64,000 nucleotides of DNA from JAMLJG01 sp035327585 (GTDB lineage Bacteria > Verrucomicrobiota > Kiritimatiellia > CAIVKH01), in contig DAOLDD010000005.1 in the NCBI GenBank assembly GCA_035327585.1, forward strand, positions 1 to 64,000, in the 5' to 3' direction. Position 1 is the first letter of the stretch. Each line of letters opens with the position of its first letter. The notes under the pieces were generated by a model. That model was given only the letters and a program-made list of their open reading frames with translations. It was not told the origin of the DNA and searched no databases. The translations under genes and the position numbers were made by a program. This document shows positions 17,913-26,235 of the stretch, one piece after another.

Positions 17913-17937
17913 AAATGACCAATGGTCATTGGTCATT
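17913..17937. repeat. Short palindrome AATGACCAATGGTCATTGG
   Basis: Alternating ATGACCAATGGTCATTGGTC units form a perfect short palindrome just after the DUF6132 gene. It is another member of the palindromic repeat population and may form a weak hairpin at the end of that transcript. Confidence 0.6.
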
Positions 17938-17940
17938 AAT

Positions 17941-17986
17941 TTTCAACGTCTGTAATTTCTTTTTTCGCGACTTACAACGTCTGTAA
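17941..17986. promoter_or_regulatory. Paired TTACA-N5-TGTAA sites upstream of CoA-disulfide reductase
   Basis: Two 15-mers, TTTCAACGTCTGTAA at 17941 and TTACAACGTCTGTAA at 17972, lie 31 bp apart, and the second ends 21 bp before the reductase ATG. The arms TTACA/TGTAA form an inverted repeat of the type bound by BlaI/CopY-class repressors (known half-sites TACA/TGTA). The same pair with the same 31-bp period recurs at 47254-47299 and 56781-56826. It probably acts as an operator; no BlaI gene is in the window. Confidence 0.5.
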
Positions 17987-18007
17987 AAACTTTTTGAGGA
18001 GCAACGC

Positions 18008-19705
18008 ATGAAGGTGGTCATCGTAGGCGGTGTGGCGGCGGGGATGTCGGCGGCGGCGCGGTTGCGGCGGCTGGACGAGGCGGCGGAAATCATCGTGCTG
18101 GAGCGCAGTCCTTACGTGTCGTTCGCGAACTGCGGGCTGCCGTACCACATTGGCGGCGTGATCCCGGAGCGGGACAGCCTGCTGCTGCAAACGCCGGCCT
18201 CGCTGAAAGCGGCGCTGAACCTCGACGTGCGCGTGGGCCACGAGGCGACGGCGATCGACCGCGCGGCGAAAACCATCGCGATTCGCGAAGTCGTGGGCGG
18301 GCGCGCGTACACGGAGTCGTACGACAAGCTGGTATTGTGTCCCGGCGCGACGCCGCTGCGGCCGCCGCTGACGGGCATCGAACATCCCGCCGTGATGGTG
18401 CTGCGCAACGTGCCGGACATGGATGCGATCAAGGCGCGGGTCGACGCGGGCGCGAAACGCGCGGTTGTGATCGGCGGCGGCTACATCGGACTCGAAATGG
18501 CGGAGAACCTGCGCGAGCGCGGCCTCGCGGTGGACCTGGTCGAGCTGATGCCGCAACTGTTGCCGCCGCTCGACGCGGAAATGACGTGGCCGCTGGAGGA
18601 GCACGCGCGCCAGCACGGCGTGACGCTGCACCTGGGCACGGCGGCGCTCGGGTTCGCGGACGACGGCGGGCGGGTTCGCGTTGAATTGAAGAATGGTCTT
18701 TCGCTGACAGCGGACCTCGTGATCCTGTCGGCGGGGGTGAAACCGGACGTCGCACTGGCGAAGGCGGCGGGCCTGGAACTCGGCGCGAGAGGCGGGATTC
18801 GCGTGGATGCGCACCTGCGCACGAGCGATCCGGATATTTATGCCGCGGGCGACGCGGTGGAGACGCCGCACCGCGCGCTGGGCGGCCAGTGGCTGATCCC
18901 GCTTGCCGGCCCGGCGAACCGCATGGGCCGCACCGTGGCGGACAACCTCGCGGGGCGCGCGGTGGCGTGGAAGGGTGCGCTCGGCACGTCGATCGTGAAG
19001 GTGTTCGACATGACCGCGGGCGGCACGGGCGCGAACGAGAAAACGCTGCAGCGCGAAAAGATTCCGTACCGCAAGGTGTACCTGCATCCGGGCCAGCACG
19101 CGGGCTATTATCCCGGCACGACGCCGCTGCATGTGAAGGTGCTCTTCGCGCCGGAGGACGGCAAATTGCTGGGCGCGCAGGTGACGGGCTTTGAGGGTGT
19201 GGACAAGCGGATCGACGTGTTCGCGACGGCGATGGCGGCGGGCCTGACGATCCACGACCTGCAGGATCTGGAACTCGCCTACGCGCCGCCGTACGGGTCG
19301 GCGAAGGACCCGGTCAATATGGCGGGCTTCATCGGCGCGAACCTGCTGAAGGGCGACACGGACTTGTGGTATGCGGAGGATTTTCCCGCGCATACGGCAG
19401 ATGGCGTGGTGGTGGACGTGCGCGGCGCGTCGGATTTCGCCGCGGGCCGCGTGCCCGGCGCGGTGAACATCCCGCTGCCTGAACTGCGCCGCCGCGCGGG
19501 CGAGTTGCCCGCGGACAAGCCGGTGTATCTCTATTGCAAAGTCGGGTTCCGCAGCTATCTCGCATTGCGCGCGCTGCGGCAAAACGGACGCCGCGTCCGC
19601 ACGCTCGCCGGCGGTTTCGACACCTTCACCGCATGGCACCGCGGGCACCTGGATGCGACGGAAGAGCGGCGCGCGATGGAGCCGTATGGAAAAGAGACCT
19701 CGTGA
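18008..19705 (+). CDS. CoA-disulfide reductase with C-terminal rhodanese domain
   Basis: This 565-residue flavoprotein has an FAD-binding N-terminus (KVVIVGGVAAGMSAAARLRR) and the redox cysteine in SPYVSFANCGLPYHIGG near residue 43. An NAD(P)H-binding motif follows (VVIGGGYIGLEMAENL), then the dimerisation domain. From about residue 465 there is a rhodanese domain with active-site CKVGFRS. The CoADR-RHD fusion reduces CoA disulfide, CoA persulfide or polysulfide with NAD(P)H and can handle sulfane sulfur. DUF6132 precedes it and two YeeE/YedE transporter genes follow, giving a sulfur import and reduction module. Confidence 0.92.
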   Translation: MKVVIVGGVAAGMSAAARLRRLDEAAEIIVLERSPYVSFANCGLPYHIGGVIPERDSLLLQTPASLKAALNLDVRVGHEATAIDRAAKTIAIREVVGGRAYTESYDKLVLCPGATPLRPPLTGIEHPAVMVLRNVPDMDAIKARVDAGAKRAVVIGGGYIGLEMAENLRERGLAVDLVELMPQLLPPLDAEMTWPLEEHARQHGVTLHLGTAALGFADDGGRVRVELKNGLSLTADLVILSAGVKPDVALAKAAGLELGARGGIRVDAHLRTSDPDIYAAGDAVETPHRALGGQWLIPLAGPANRMGRTVADNLAGRAVAWKGALGTSIVKVFDMTAGGTGANEKTLQREKIPYRKVYLHPGQHAGYYPGTTPLHVKVLFAPEDGKLLGAQVTGFEGVDKRIDVFATAMAAGLTIHDLQDLELAYAPPYGSAKDPVNMAGFIGANLLKGDTDLWYAEDFPAHTADGVVVDVRGASDFAAGRVPGAVNIPLPELRRRAGELPADKPVYLYCKVGFRSYLALRALRQNGRRVRTLAGGFDTFTAWHRGHLDATEERRAMEPYGKETS

Positions 19706-19728
19706 AGTGGAACGGGCGGCAAGGGCCT

Positions 19729-19761
19729 GCCGCCCTCCAGAAATACATAATGGAGGGCGGC
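19729..19761. terminator. Strong stem-loop between the reductase and YeeE genes
   Basis: Perfect 11-bp arms GCCGCCCTCCA and TGGAGGGCGGC enclose an 11-base AT-rich loop in the 99-bp spacer. There is no U-run after it, so it may be a repeat-derived hairpin that attenuates transcription or stabilises the upstream mRNA rather than a classic terminator. A clear AAAGGAG site precedes the next gene. Confidence 0.5.
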
Positions 19762-19804
19762 GCGCCGTCGCCGCCGAAACCGAGAACAAGAAAGGAGCAC
19801 AACG

Positions 19805-20314
19805 ATGAAAGAAAACGGGCATTGGAATCCCTACCTCGCGGGTGCGTTGGTGGGCGTGGTGGCGATCCTGTCGGTGTGGCTGACGGGGCAGTATCTCGGC
19901 ACGTCGACGACCTACGTACGCGCGGCGGGCGGGCTCGCCTGCACGATTGCGCCGGAGCATGTGGCGGAGAACGCGTACTACACGCTGGAGAAGGTGAAGC
20001 TCGACTGGCAGGGCATGCTCGTCATCGGCATTTTCCTCGGCGCGCTGTTGTCGTCGCTGACGGGCGGAACGTTTAAATCCGAGGCGGTACCGCCGATGTG
20101 GGCGGAGCGGTTCGGACCATCGCCGTGGAAGCGCGCGCTGGTCGCGTTCATCGGCGGCGCGATCATGGTGTTCGGCGCGCGGCTCGCGGGCGGGTGCCCG
20201 AGCGGGCACGGGTTGAGCGGCGTGATGGTGTTGTCCGTCAGCGGCTTGCTGGCGATGGCGGGTTTCATGGCCGGCGGCTTCGCGACCGCGGCGCTGGTGT
20301 TCGGGAGGAAATAA
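19805..20314 (+). CDS. YeeE/YedE-family sulfur transporter, first half
   Basis: This 169-residue membrane protein has four or five hydrophobic segments and the family motif GARLAGGCPSGHGLSG, whose cysteine lies in the substrate path of YeeE-type thiosulfate transporters. It opens with YLAGALVGVVAILSVW. The second gene starts immediately after and carries the other signature, so the two likely assemble as halves of one channel. Placed after a CoA-disulfide reductase-rhodanese, it should import thiosulfate or another sulfane-sulfur compound. Confidence 0.86.
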   Translation: MKENGHWNPYLAGALVGVVAILSVWLTGQYLGTSTTYVRAAGGLACTIAPEHVAENAYYTLEKVKLDWQGMLVIGIFLGALLSSLTGGTFKSEAVPPMWAERFGPSPWKRALVAFIGGAIMVFGARLAGGCPSGHGLSGVMVLSVSGLLAMAGFMAGGFATAALVFGRK

Positions 20315-20315
20315 G

Positions 20316-20843
20316 ATGAATCCATTATTGGCTGGTTTGATCACGGGCATTGCGTTCGGGTTCCTGCTGCAGAAGGGGATGATGCTGCGCTACGAGAAGC
20401 AGCTCGGCTTCCTGCGGTTGCGCGACATGACGCTGTTGAAGTTCATGTTCAGCGCGATCCTCGTGGGCGCGGTGGGGTTGCACCTGCTGCACGCGATGGG
20501 CGCGATTCCGGAATTGAAGGTGCGCGGCGCGCTGGTCGGCGCGAACCTGGTGGGCGGCGTGATCTTCGGCATCGGCTGGGCGCTGTTCGGGCTGTGTCCC
20601 GGCACGGCGGTTGGCGCGCTGGGCGAAGGCCGCTGGCACGTCGCGGCGGGCATCGTGGGCGGACTGGCGGGCGCGGCGATTTTCGCCGAGGTCTATCCGT
20701 CGCTCAGCGGCCTGCTGTCGGTGGGCAAGCTCGGCGCGGTCACGTTACCCGGCGTGCTCGGCCTATCCCCGTGGATCGTGCTCGCCGCTTTCATCGCCGG
20801 CACCGGCGCGCTGTTCCGCTGGTTCGAGAAGAAGGGGCTGTGA
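20316..20843 (+). CDS. YeeE/YedE-family (DUF6691) sulfur transporter, second half
   Basis: This 175-residue membrane protein starts one base after the previous stop. It has the signature GWALFGLCPGTAVGALGEGR, with the conserved cysteine in a membrane loop, and about five hydrophobic segments. It pairs with the 19805-20314 protein to form a thiosulfate/sulfane-sulfur transporter. The last 81 bases overlap the end of a convergent glycosyltransferase gene on the other strand. Because this protein ends at a natural membrane-exit lysine cluster (RWFEKKGL), the overlap is more likely an over-extension of the other gene. Confidence 0.86.
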   Translation: MNPLLAGLITGIAFGFLLQKGMMLRYEKQLGFLRLRDMTLLKFMFSAILVGAVGLHLLHAMGAIPELKVRGALVGANLVGGVIFGIGWALFGLCPGTAVGALGEGRWHVAAGIVGGLAGAAIFAEVYPSLSGLLSVGKLGAVTLPGVLGLSPWIVLAAFIAGTGALFRWFEKKGL

Positions 20844-22490
20844 TCCGGACGCCTCGACCCATATCTGTTTCTTGCTGCCGCTGCTGAAGGCGCCGTGCGG
20901 GTGGTGGTCTCCGATGAGTCCGCGGATCTCGCCGAGCCGCGAGGCCTGGGCGACGATGAGGTTGCTGGGTTGCGCGGCCAGCAGGGCGCGCAGTTCGTCC
21001 TCATCGTCCGCCATGCGGCCGGGACGGCGGGTGAAGAGCGAGATGATTTCGCCCTGCTGCTTGAAGAGCACGATGTAGTGACCGGGCGGCAGGACGCGTT
21101 GCGCCACGGCGACAAATTCAACAGGCGTCTTCTCGTCGTTGAACTGGTGATAGACCAGCGACCCGATGCCGCTGAAGCACACGAGCACGGAGGCGGCCAG
21201 CGCGGCGAGCCAGGCGGGTTTCCCGGCGGGCCACCGCATCGCCAACGCCACGCCAACCAGCAGAGCGAGGACGGACGGCGCGACGCTCCACCAGGGCAGG
21301 TCCGCGCGTGGGACGAATGCGGCCGCCACGAGTCCCGCCACCACGAGCCCGGCCAACGCCAGCAGCGCGCGGCGCGTGTTTCTGATCCAGACAAGCCCCA
21401 CGTCGGCCCAGCGCTCGACACTGGCGGCGACGAGCAGGGCGGCGGCGGGATACACGAGCAGGATGTAGAGGTTGCGTTTGCTGGCGCTCAAGCTGAAGAG
21501 GAGAATCACCACGACAATCCACGCAACGAGGCGGCGCAAGGCGCGCAGGTCTTCGTCGCGCCTCATCAAGCCGGCAACGGCCAGCGGCAGCGCCAGTGTC
21601 CACGGCATAAAATCGACGGGAAAGTAGAGCAGGAAGTAGTACCACGGTTTTTCGTGGCCTCCGAACTCGCCGGTAACGCGGCCGACGTTCTGGCTGAACA
21701 GCAATTCGTGGAAAAATCCGTCGGGCGCGCCGCTCCACCACGCGGCGAGCAGCCAGAGGCCCGGCAGGGACAGGGCGAGCAGCGGTCCCCAAACCCAGTG
21801 CCAACCGCGCAGCCGCCCGCCCTCGCCCGCGGCCCACGACGCGGCGGCGAATACCGCCAGCGGGATGACCAGTCCCACCGGGCCTTTTGCGAGTACCGCG
21901 AGACCGAGGAAGAGATAGGCGGCCACGAGACGACACAAGCCCTCACCCCGGCCCTCTCCCAGAGGGAGAGGGAGACGATCAGGCCCCCTCTCCCGCATCG
22001 CGGGAGAGGGTTGGGGTGAGGGCGTCGTGAACAGAAACCACAGCCCCATCATTTCGAGTCCGCACAGCAGCATGTCGATCTGGCCGAACCCGCCCTTGTT
22101 CCAGAAGAGGAACGACGACGGCAGCAGCAGCGCGACCCACCAACTGGTGCGCGGCGAATGCCAGCGCGCGGCGAGGCGCGTGATCGACCAGAGCGCCATC
22201 AACGCGCCGAGGAAACTGGGCAGCCGGGTGGCGGCGTTTTCGGGCAGGCCCGCGGCGACACCCGCGTTGATCAGCCAGAACATCAGCGGCGGTTTGTGCG
22301 TATAGAATTCGCCCTGCCGGTGCGGCACGAGCCAATGGTTCCCCTCCCGCATCTCGCGCGCGACCAGCGTGAAGCGCGCCTCGTCCGGCTCCCAAGGATC
22401 GCGGAGCACGTACTCGCCGCCCCAGAGGAAGAGCGCGAGGAGAACGAGGACACGAAACGGGATCACGCGATTGAATTCAAACGTCTTCAT
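20763..22490 (-). CDS. ArnT-like lipid-linked glycosyltransferase (GT-C, PMT family) with in-frame repeat
   Basis: A 575-residue polytopic GT-C enzyme. Near the N-terminus RDPWEPDEARFTLVAREM holds the catalytic acidic pair of ArnT/PMT enzymes, and HKPPLMFWLINAG matches the next conserved loop. The rest is about ten membrane helices and a soluble tail. Such enzymes transfer a sugar from undecaprenyl phosphate to a lipid or protein acceptor in the periplasm. Residues of about 157-184 (around 21940-22022) are the translation of a palindromic repeat, PSPQPSPAMRERG...LPLGEGRGEG, placed in frame in a loop. The start is two bases after the UbiE-type gene, so it belongs to the phenolic-lipid operon. 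The final 25 or so residues are antisense to the YeeE gene. Confidence 0.8.
   Translation of the reverse strand: MKTFEFNRVIPFRVLVLLALFLWGGEYVLRDPWEPDEARFTLVAREMREGNHWLVPHRQGEFYTHKPPLMFWLINAGVAAGLPENAATRLPSFLGALMALWSITRLAARWHSPRTSWWVALLLPSSFLFWNKGGFGQIDMLLCGLEMMGLWFLFTTPSPQPSPAMRERGPDRLPLPLGEGRGEGLCRLVAAYLFLGLAVLAKGPVGLVIPLAVFAAASWAAGEGGRLRGWHWVWGPLLALSLPGLWLLAAWWSGAPDGFFHELLFSQNVGRVTGEFGGHEKPWYYFLLYFPVDFMPWTLALPLAVAGLMRRDEDLRALRRLVAWIVVVILLFSLSASKRNLYILLVYPAAALLVAASVERWADVGLVWIRNTRRALLALAGLVVAGLVAAAFVPRADLPWWSVAPSVLALLVGVALAMRWPAGKPAWLAALAASVLVCFSGIGSLVYHQFNDEKTPVEFVAVAQRVLPPGHYIVLFKQQGEIISLFTRRPGRMADDEDELRALLAAQPSNLIVAQASRLGEIRGLIGDHHPHGAFSSGSKKQIWVEASGSQPLLLEPAEQRAGAGDESGEHDPRG
21940..22022. 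repeat. CTCACCCC palindromic element inside glycosyltransferase gene
   Basis: Two inverted arms (CCTCACCCCGGCCCTCTCCC and GGGAGAGGGTTGGGGTGAGG) with an inner smaller palindrome form an 83-84 bp element that keeps the glycosyltransferase frame open. Related copies are at 33-55 (one arm) and 40388-40484. Confidence 0.85.
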
Positions 22491-22492
22491 CT

Positions 22493-23239
22493 TCAGCCGG
22501 CGGTTTTGCGGCAAATGATCCACTCCACGAGGCCACCCATGTAGACGCGATAGTCCACGGTCAACAGCCCCGCGCGATCCAGCTGTTCGCGGAGCGCGTC
22601 GCAATCCGGATAGACGCGCAGGGAATCGGCGATGTAGCCGTACACGTCCGCGTGACCGTGCAGGAGGAGCCCCCAGAATCCGCCCCACGCCTTGAGCAAC
22701 AGATAGCCCACGCGCTGCGCGAGGGGATTCGGGGACTTGCTGAAATCAAGGAATGCGCAGGTGCCGCCGGGCTTCAGGACGCGGCCGATCTCACGCAACG
22801 CGACGGCGAGGTCCGGCGCATTGCGCAGGGCGTAGCCGCCGGTGACCAAGTCCACGGAGGCGTCCGGCAGGGGCAGCGCGTGCATGTCGCCCTGCACGAA
22901 ATCCACGCGCGGTTCCGCCGTGAGCGCGCGGGCGCGCTCCAGCATCTCGGGCGTGAGATCGAGTCCGGTGACGCGCGCGCCCGAATAGCGGCGGGCCACG
23001 GCGCGCGTGAGGTCGCCGGTGCCGCAGGCTATGTCAAGGCACTGCGCAGGCGCCGATGCGCGGGCCGGAAGCGCGGCGATCATCTCGCGCTTCCACGCCG
23101 CATCGCGGCCGAAGGAAAGCAGACTCGTGATGAGGTCGTAGCGCGGCGCGACTTCACGAAAGAGCAGCGCGTTGAACCTGCGCTTGCGGTCGGGCGTGTC
23201 GAGGTGTTCACGCGCGCGGAGATGGAAGATGGCGCTCAT
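22493..23239 (-). CDS. UbiE/MenG-type C-methyltransferase
   Basis: This 248-residue class I SAM-dependent methyltransferase has the SAM motif LDIACGTGDLTRAVARR, acidic residue in VTGLDLTPEMLERAR, and the family-specific TGGYALRNAPDLAVALREIGRVLKPGG. UbiE/MenG enzymes C-methylate benzoquinone or naphthoquinone rings. No menaquinone or ubiquinone genes surround it. It starts inside the stop of the methyltransferase/monooxygenase fusion (ATGA), so here it more likely methylates a quinone or resorcinol ring made by the type III polyketide synthase. A housekeeping quinone role remains possible. Confidence 0.87.
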   Translation of the reverse strand: MSAIFHLRAREHLDTPDRKRRFNALLFREVAPRYDLITSLLSFGRDAAWKREMIAALPARASAPAQCLDIACGTGDLTRAVARRYSGARVTGLDLTPEMLERARALTAEPRVDFVQGDMHALPLPDASVDLVTGGYALRNAPDLAVALREIGRVLKPGGTCAFLDFSKSPNPLAQRVGYLLLKAWGGFWGLLLHGHADVYGYIADSLRVYPDCDALREQLDRAGLLTVDYRVYMGGLVEWIICRKTAG

Positions 23240-25352
23240 GCGTTGACGGATTTCAGCACGATGGGTTCGGGCAGACTACGCATCGTGAACCAGCGCGCGG
23301 CGGCGCGATGCGTCGCCGCATGGCCGAGCAGGACGGCGACAAGCGCGGCGCGTATACGGGACCGCGCGGGGCCGGTCCAGGTGCCGAGCGCCATGCCGAT
23401 GGCGGCGCGGGCGGCGGCGCGGCGGAAAGCGTGCCGGCGGGCGCGCTCATAGCCGGCCAGCAGGGCGTGCGGATTGCCGTTGTAGCGAAGGATGCCGGCC
23501 AGGGCGCAGGCGAGGTGCGTCGCGTCGCCAAAGCCGGTGTTCATGCCCTGTCCGCCGATCGGGCTCATCCCGTGCGCGGCGTCGCCGCACAACACGACGC
23601 GGCCCCGCTGGAAACGCGTCGCTTCGTGGCGGCGCGGGCGAAATCCGCTGCGCCAAACGCAGGCGGCGGCCGGCAGCACGAATCCGGTGAGTCGGGCGAT
23701 GCTGGCCTCAAGCGGCTCGACGAGGTCCGTTTCGTCGCGCCAGCCGGTGCGGATGATCCAGCGCCGCAATCCACCCGGCAGGGGGAACGATTCGACGGGC
23801 CGTTCTTCGCCGAAAAATAGATGCGCGGTCGCGCCAAGCGCGGTCGTGTCCACATAGTCCGCCATCGTGAACGCGGGGGCGTAGTCTTTGCGGCGCACGC
23901 GGAACCCGGCGAGCGCGCGGACCGCGCTGTGCGCGCCGTCGCAGCCCACGGCGAAACGGGCGGCGAATACGCATTCGCGGCCGGTGTGCGTCTCGGTGGC
24001 GGTGACGCGGACACCGTCGCGATCCTGCTCGATGCTTTCGACCGACCAGCCGCGATGGATCGCGACGCGCGGCTCCGCCGCGAGCCGGTCGGCGAGCAGG
24101 CGTTCCGTTTCGAGCTGCGGCAGCGAGAGGATGTAGGGCCGCGCGGAATCCGCCGTTTCAAACGCAAGCGCACCGGTGACGCTGCCGGTTTCGTGGACGA
24201 ATGCGCCGCGGATGCGGACGCCCGCGTTCAGGAAGGCCTCCGCAAGGCCCAGTGTTTCCAGGATGTCGAGGGATGGCGGCGTGATGCCGATCGCCATGGA
24301 TTGGCTTCGCGGCTCGCGGCGGGCCTCAAGGAGCGCGACGGAAAGCCCCTCGCGGGCGAGCAGGTTCGCCAGCAACAACCCGACCGGGCCCGCGCCGACG
24401 ATGACCACGTCCGTCGCCGGGGCGGAGGGCGCCGTGTCCGTGCGGCGGCGCAGGCGCGGAAACCAGAACGGCACGCGGCGCTGGTACGCGGCATAGGCCG
24501 CGCCGAGGATTCGCTCGTGACGCCGCTCCTTGAGCAGGGCGCCCATCACGCAATAGATCGTCCAGCCGAAGGTGAACAGCATGCGGTCGATGGACCACAC
24601 CGGCGCGGTCCACAGAATCAGGGTAAAGGCGATGTAGATCGNNNNNNNNNNNNNNNNNNNNNNNNNNNNNNNNNNNNNNNNNNNNNNNNNNNNNNNNNNN
24701 NNNNNNNNNNNNNNNNNNNNNNNNNNNNNNNNNNNNNNNNNTCGATGGACCACACCGGCGCGGTCCACAGAATCAGGGTAAAGGCGATGTAGATCGGCTG
24801 GCGCACGCGGCCGTGCAGCGCGCCGTCGGGCACGCCGGGATAGCGGACCGGCCGCTGATTCCACACCGCGCGCCAGCCGAGGCTGCCGAGGTGCAGGCCG
24901 AGTCCCGCCTCGCGCATCGACTGCAGGAGCAGCGCCCAACTGGCCGCATAGGCGACCGTAAGCACGCCGAACACCGGCGGCGGCGGAGTCCACACGAAGG
25001 ACGGCGCTGGCGTCCACGCGACGAAACACACGAGCAATTGCAGCGAGGATACGAGCGCGAAGACCGTGCTCGACAACTCCCGCCGGAGCGGGGGCGGCGC
25101 AAGCAGGCCCAGCAGGCGGCGTCCGCGCCGGGCGAGCAGAAACGAGTGCAGCACGGGGAACTGCGCGAGCAACAGCAGGTTCGCCGCCCACGCCCAGTGC
25201 CCGGGCACGCGGCCCAATCCGTGCCGCATCCCCGTGTACAGCGAAGCGGCCATCGCGGCGACGCCCAATCCGAAGAAGATGTGCGTGCAGAGGCCGTACC
25301 CCAGCGCCAGCATGCGCTGTGCCCGCGTGTAGACTTGCGTAGACTCGTTCAT
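23236..25352 (-). CDS. ICMT-like methyltransferase fused to FAD-dependent monooxygenase
   Basis: The N-terminal 240 or so residues are a membrane methyltransferase of the isoprenylcysteine-carboxymethyltransferase/NnrU class, with RQPIYIAF and KERRHERILGAAYAAYQRRV. The rest is a UbiH/PHBH-type flavin hydroxylase with DVVIVGAGPVGLLLANLLAREG, GCDGAHSAVR and LCGDAAHGMSPIGGQGMN. The N-run at 24642-24741 splits it. However, 55 bases on either side are identical, and removing the Ns plus one copy (155 bp) joins the two frames exactly, giving one 653-residue protein. In Streptomyces griseus these activities are separate proteins (SrsB, SrsC) that convert alkylresorcinols to quinones. The gene heads an operon with UbiE-type and ArnT-like genes. 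Confidence 0.83.
24642..24741. other. Assembly gap of 100 N (contig ends overlap)
   Basis: Exactly 100 N. The 55 bases before the gap are repeated directly after it, so the two contigs very probably overlap and nothing is missing. The apparent 55-bp direct repeat is an assembly artefact. Confidence 0.93.
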
Positions 25353-25435
25353 TTGACACGCGCAATGTTCACCCGCCGCCCGCTTCGCTCAAGGGGGATC
25401 GCCTTACAGTTCTGAAAGCTTGCGGGGCCGGGAAA

Positions 25436-25451
25436 CTTACGAACATGTAAG
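25436..25451. promoter_or_regulatory. Operator candidate CTTAC-N6-GTAAG (divergent promoter)
   Basis: Perfect inverted repeat CTTACGAACATGTAAG in the 136-bp space between the divergent methyltransferase/monooxygenase and glycosyltransferase operons. A weaker copy, CTTAC-N6-GAAAG, begins 33 bp to the left at 25403. Identical arms and spacing occur at 29236-29251 and 32696-32711. The arms are 38 bp from the glycosyltransferase start and 84 bp from the monooxygenase start. Confidence 0.6.
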
Positions 25452-25488
25452 ACGCGCTCGCTTGCGCCGGGGGCGGGCGGATGATTCT

Positions 25489-26235
25489 ATGGTCGCAACT
25501 GCATTCCTCGTGGCGCCCATGATCACTCACTCCGTCATCCTGCCCGTCTACAACGAGCGGGAAAATTTAGACCCGCTGATCCGCGAATTAAGCGCGGCGC
25601 TCACGACGCGGAACGCGGCGTTTGAAATCATCGCCGTGGACGACAGCAGCACGGACGGCAGTTGGGAAAAGCTCCGCGAGCTGGCCGCGGTCATGCCGCA
25701 CCTGCGGATTTTCCGCCACCGCCGCAACGCGGGACAAAGCGCCGCGCTGGCGACGGGCTGGCGGCTCGCGCGGGGCGGCATCCTCATCACGATGGACGCC
25801 GATGGCCAGAATGATCCCGCCGATCTTCCGGAGTTGCTGGACGCCCTGACCGGCGATGTGGAGGCGGTGTGCGGGATTCGCATGGGCCGCCAGGATTCGG
25901 CCATCCGCAAGCTCTCCTCGCGCATCGCAAACCGGTTCCGCAACGCGATCACCGGCGACACGATACAGGACGCCGGCTGCACCTTCCGCGTAATCCGCGC
26001 GACGGCGCTCGCCGAGATGCCGGTGTTCAACGGAACGCACCGGTTCCTCCCCACGCTGCTTCGCTACCAGGGCTACGTGGTGAAGGAACTGCCGATTCGC
26101 CATCGGCCGCGCACCTGGGGCGCCTCGAAATACGGAATACGCAATCGCTTCTGGCGCGGGCTGGTGGACTGTTTCGCGATGCGCTGGTGGAAGAAACGGG
26201 TGATTCCGGGGAGGCGGTGCGCGGATGAATCCTGA
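25489..26235 (+). CDS. DPM1/ArnC-like family 2 glycosyltransferase
   Basis: A 248-residue GT-A enzyme of the dolichyl/undecaprenyl-phosphate sugar transferase type: HSVILPVYNERENLDPLI, the DDSSTDGS nucleotide-binding loop, the metal-binding DXD-like DADGQNDPADL, and the acceptor segment NRFRNAITGDTIQDAGCTFRVI. It lacks the C-terminal membrane helices of ArnC. It probably charges undecaprenyl phosphate with a sugar that an ArnT-like enzyme uses; an ArnT-like gene lies in the divergent operon. The start at 25489 has GGCGGGCGG nearby, and a second ATG lies at 25519. The end overlaps the DedA gene by 11 bp. Confidence 0.84.
   Translation: MVATAFLVAPMITHSVILPVYNERENLDPLIRELSAALTTRNAAFEIIAVDDSSTDGSWEKLRELAAVMPHLRIFRHRRNAGQSAALATGWRLARGGILITMDADGQNDPADLPELLDALTGDVEAVCGIRMGRQDSAIRKLSSRIANRFRNAITGDTIQDAGCTFRVIRATALAEMPVFNGTHRFLPTLLRYQGYVVKELPIRHRPRTWGASKYGIRNRFWRGLVDCFAMRWWKKRVIPGRRCADES

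Noticed and set aside
17972..20350. A very long open frame on the minus strand opposite the CoA-disulfide reductase and YeeE genes
   Set aside because: High GC content keeps antisense frames open; its product is arginine/histidine-rich with no family resemblance, and the plus-strand genes are unmistakable.
22493..23239. Housekeeping menaquinone methyltransferase (MenG/UbiE)
   Set aside because: Not excluded, but no quinone-pathway neighbours and tight coupling to the monooxygenase fusion favour a role in the polyketide locus, so no firm symbol is given.
24587..24796. A 55-bp direct repeat flanking the N-run, which looks like a target-site duplication or an insertion
   Set aside because: Contig-end overlap explains it exactly, including the reading frame across the junction.
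25420..25488. A longer N-terminus for the glycosyltransferase at 25489
   Set aside because: It would extend across the CTTAC-N6-GTAAG operator and has no ribosome-binding site.
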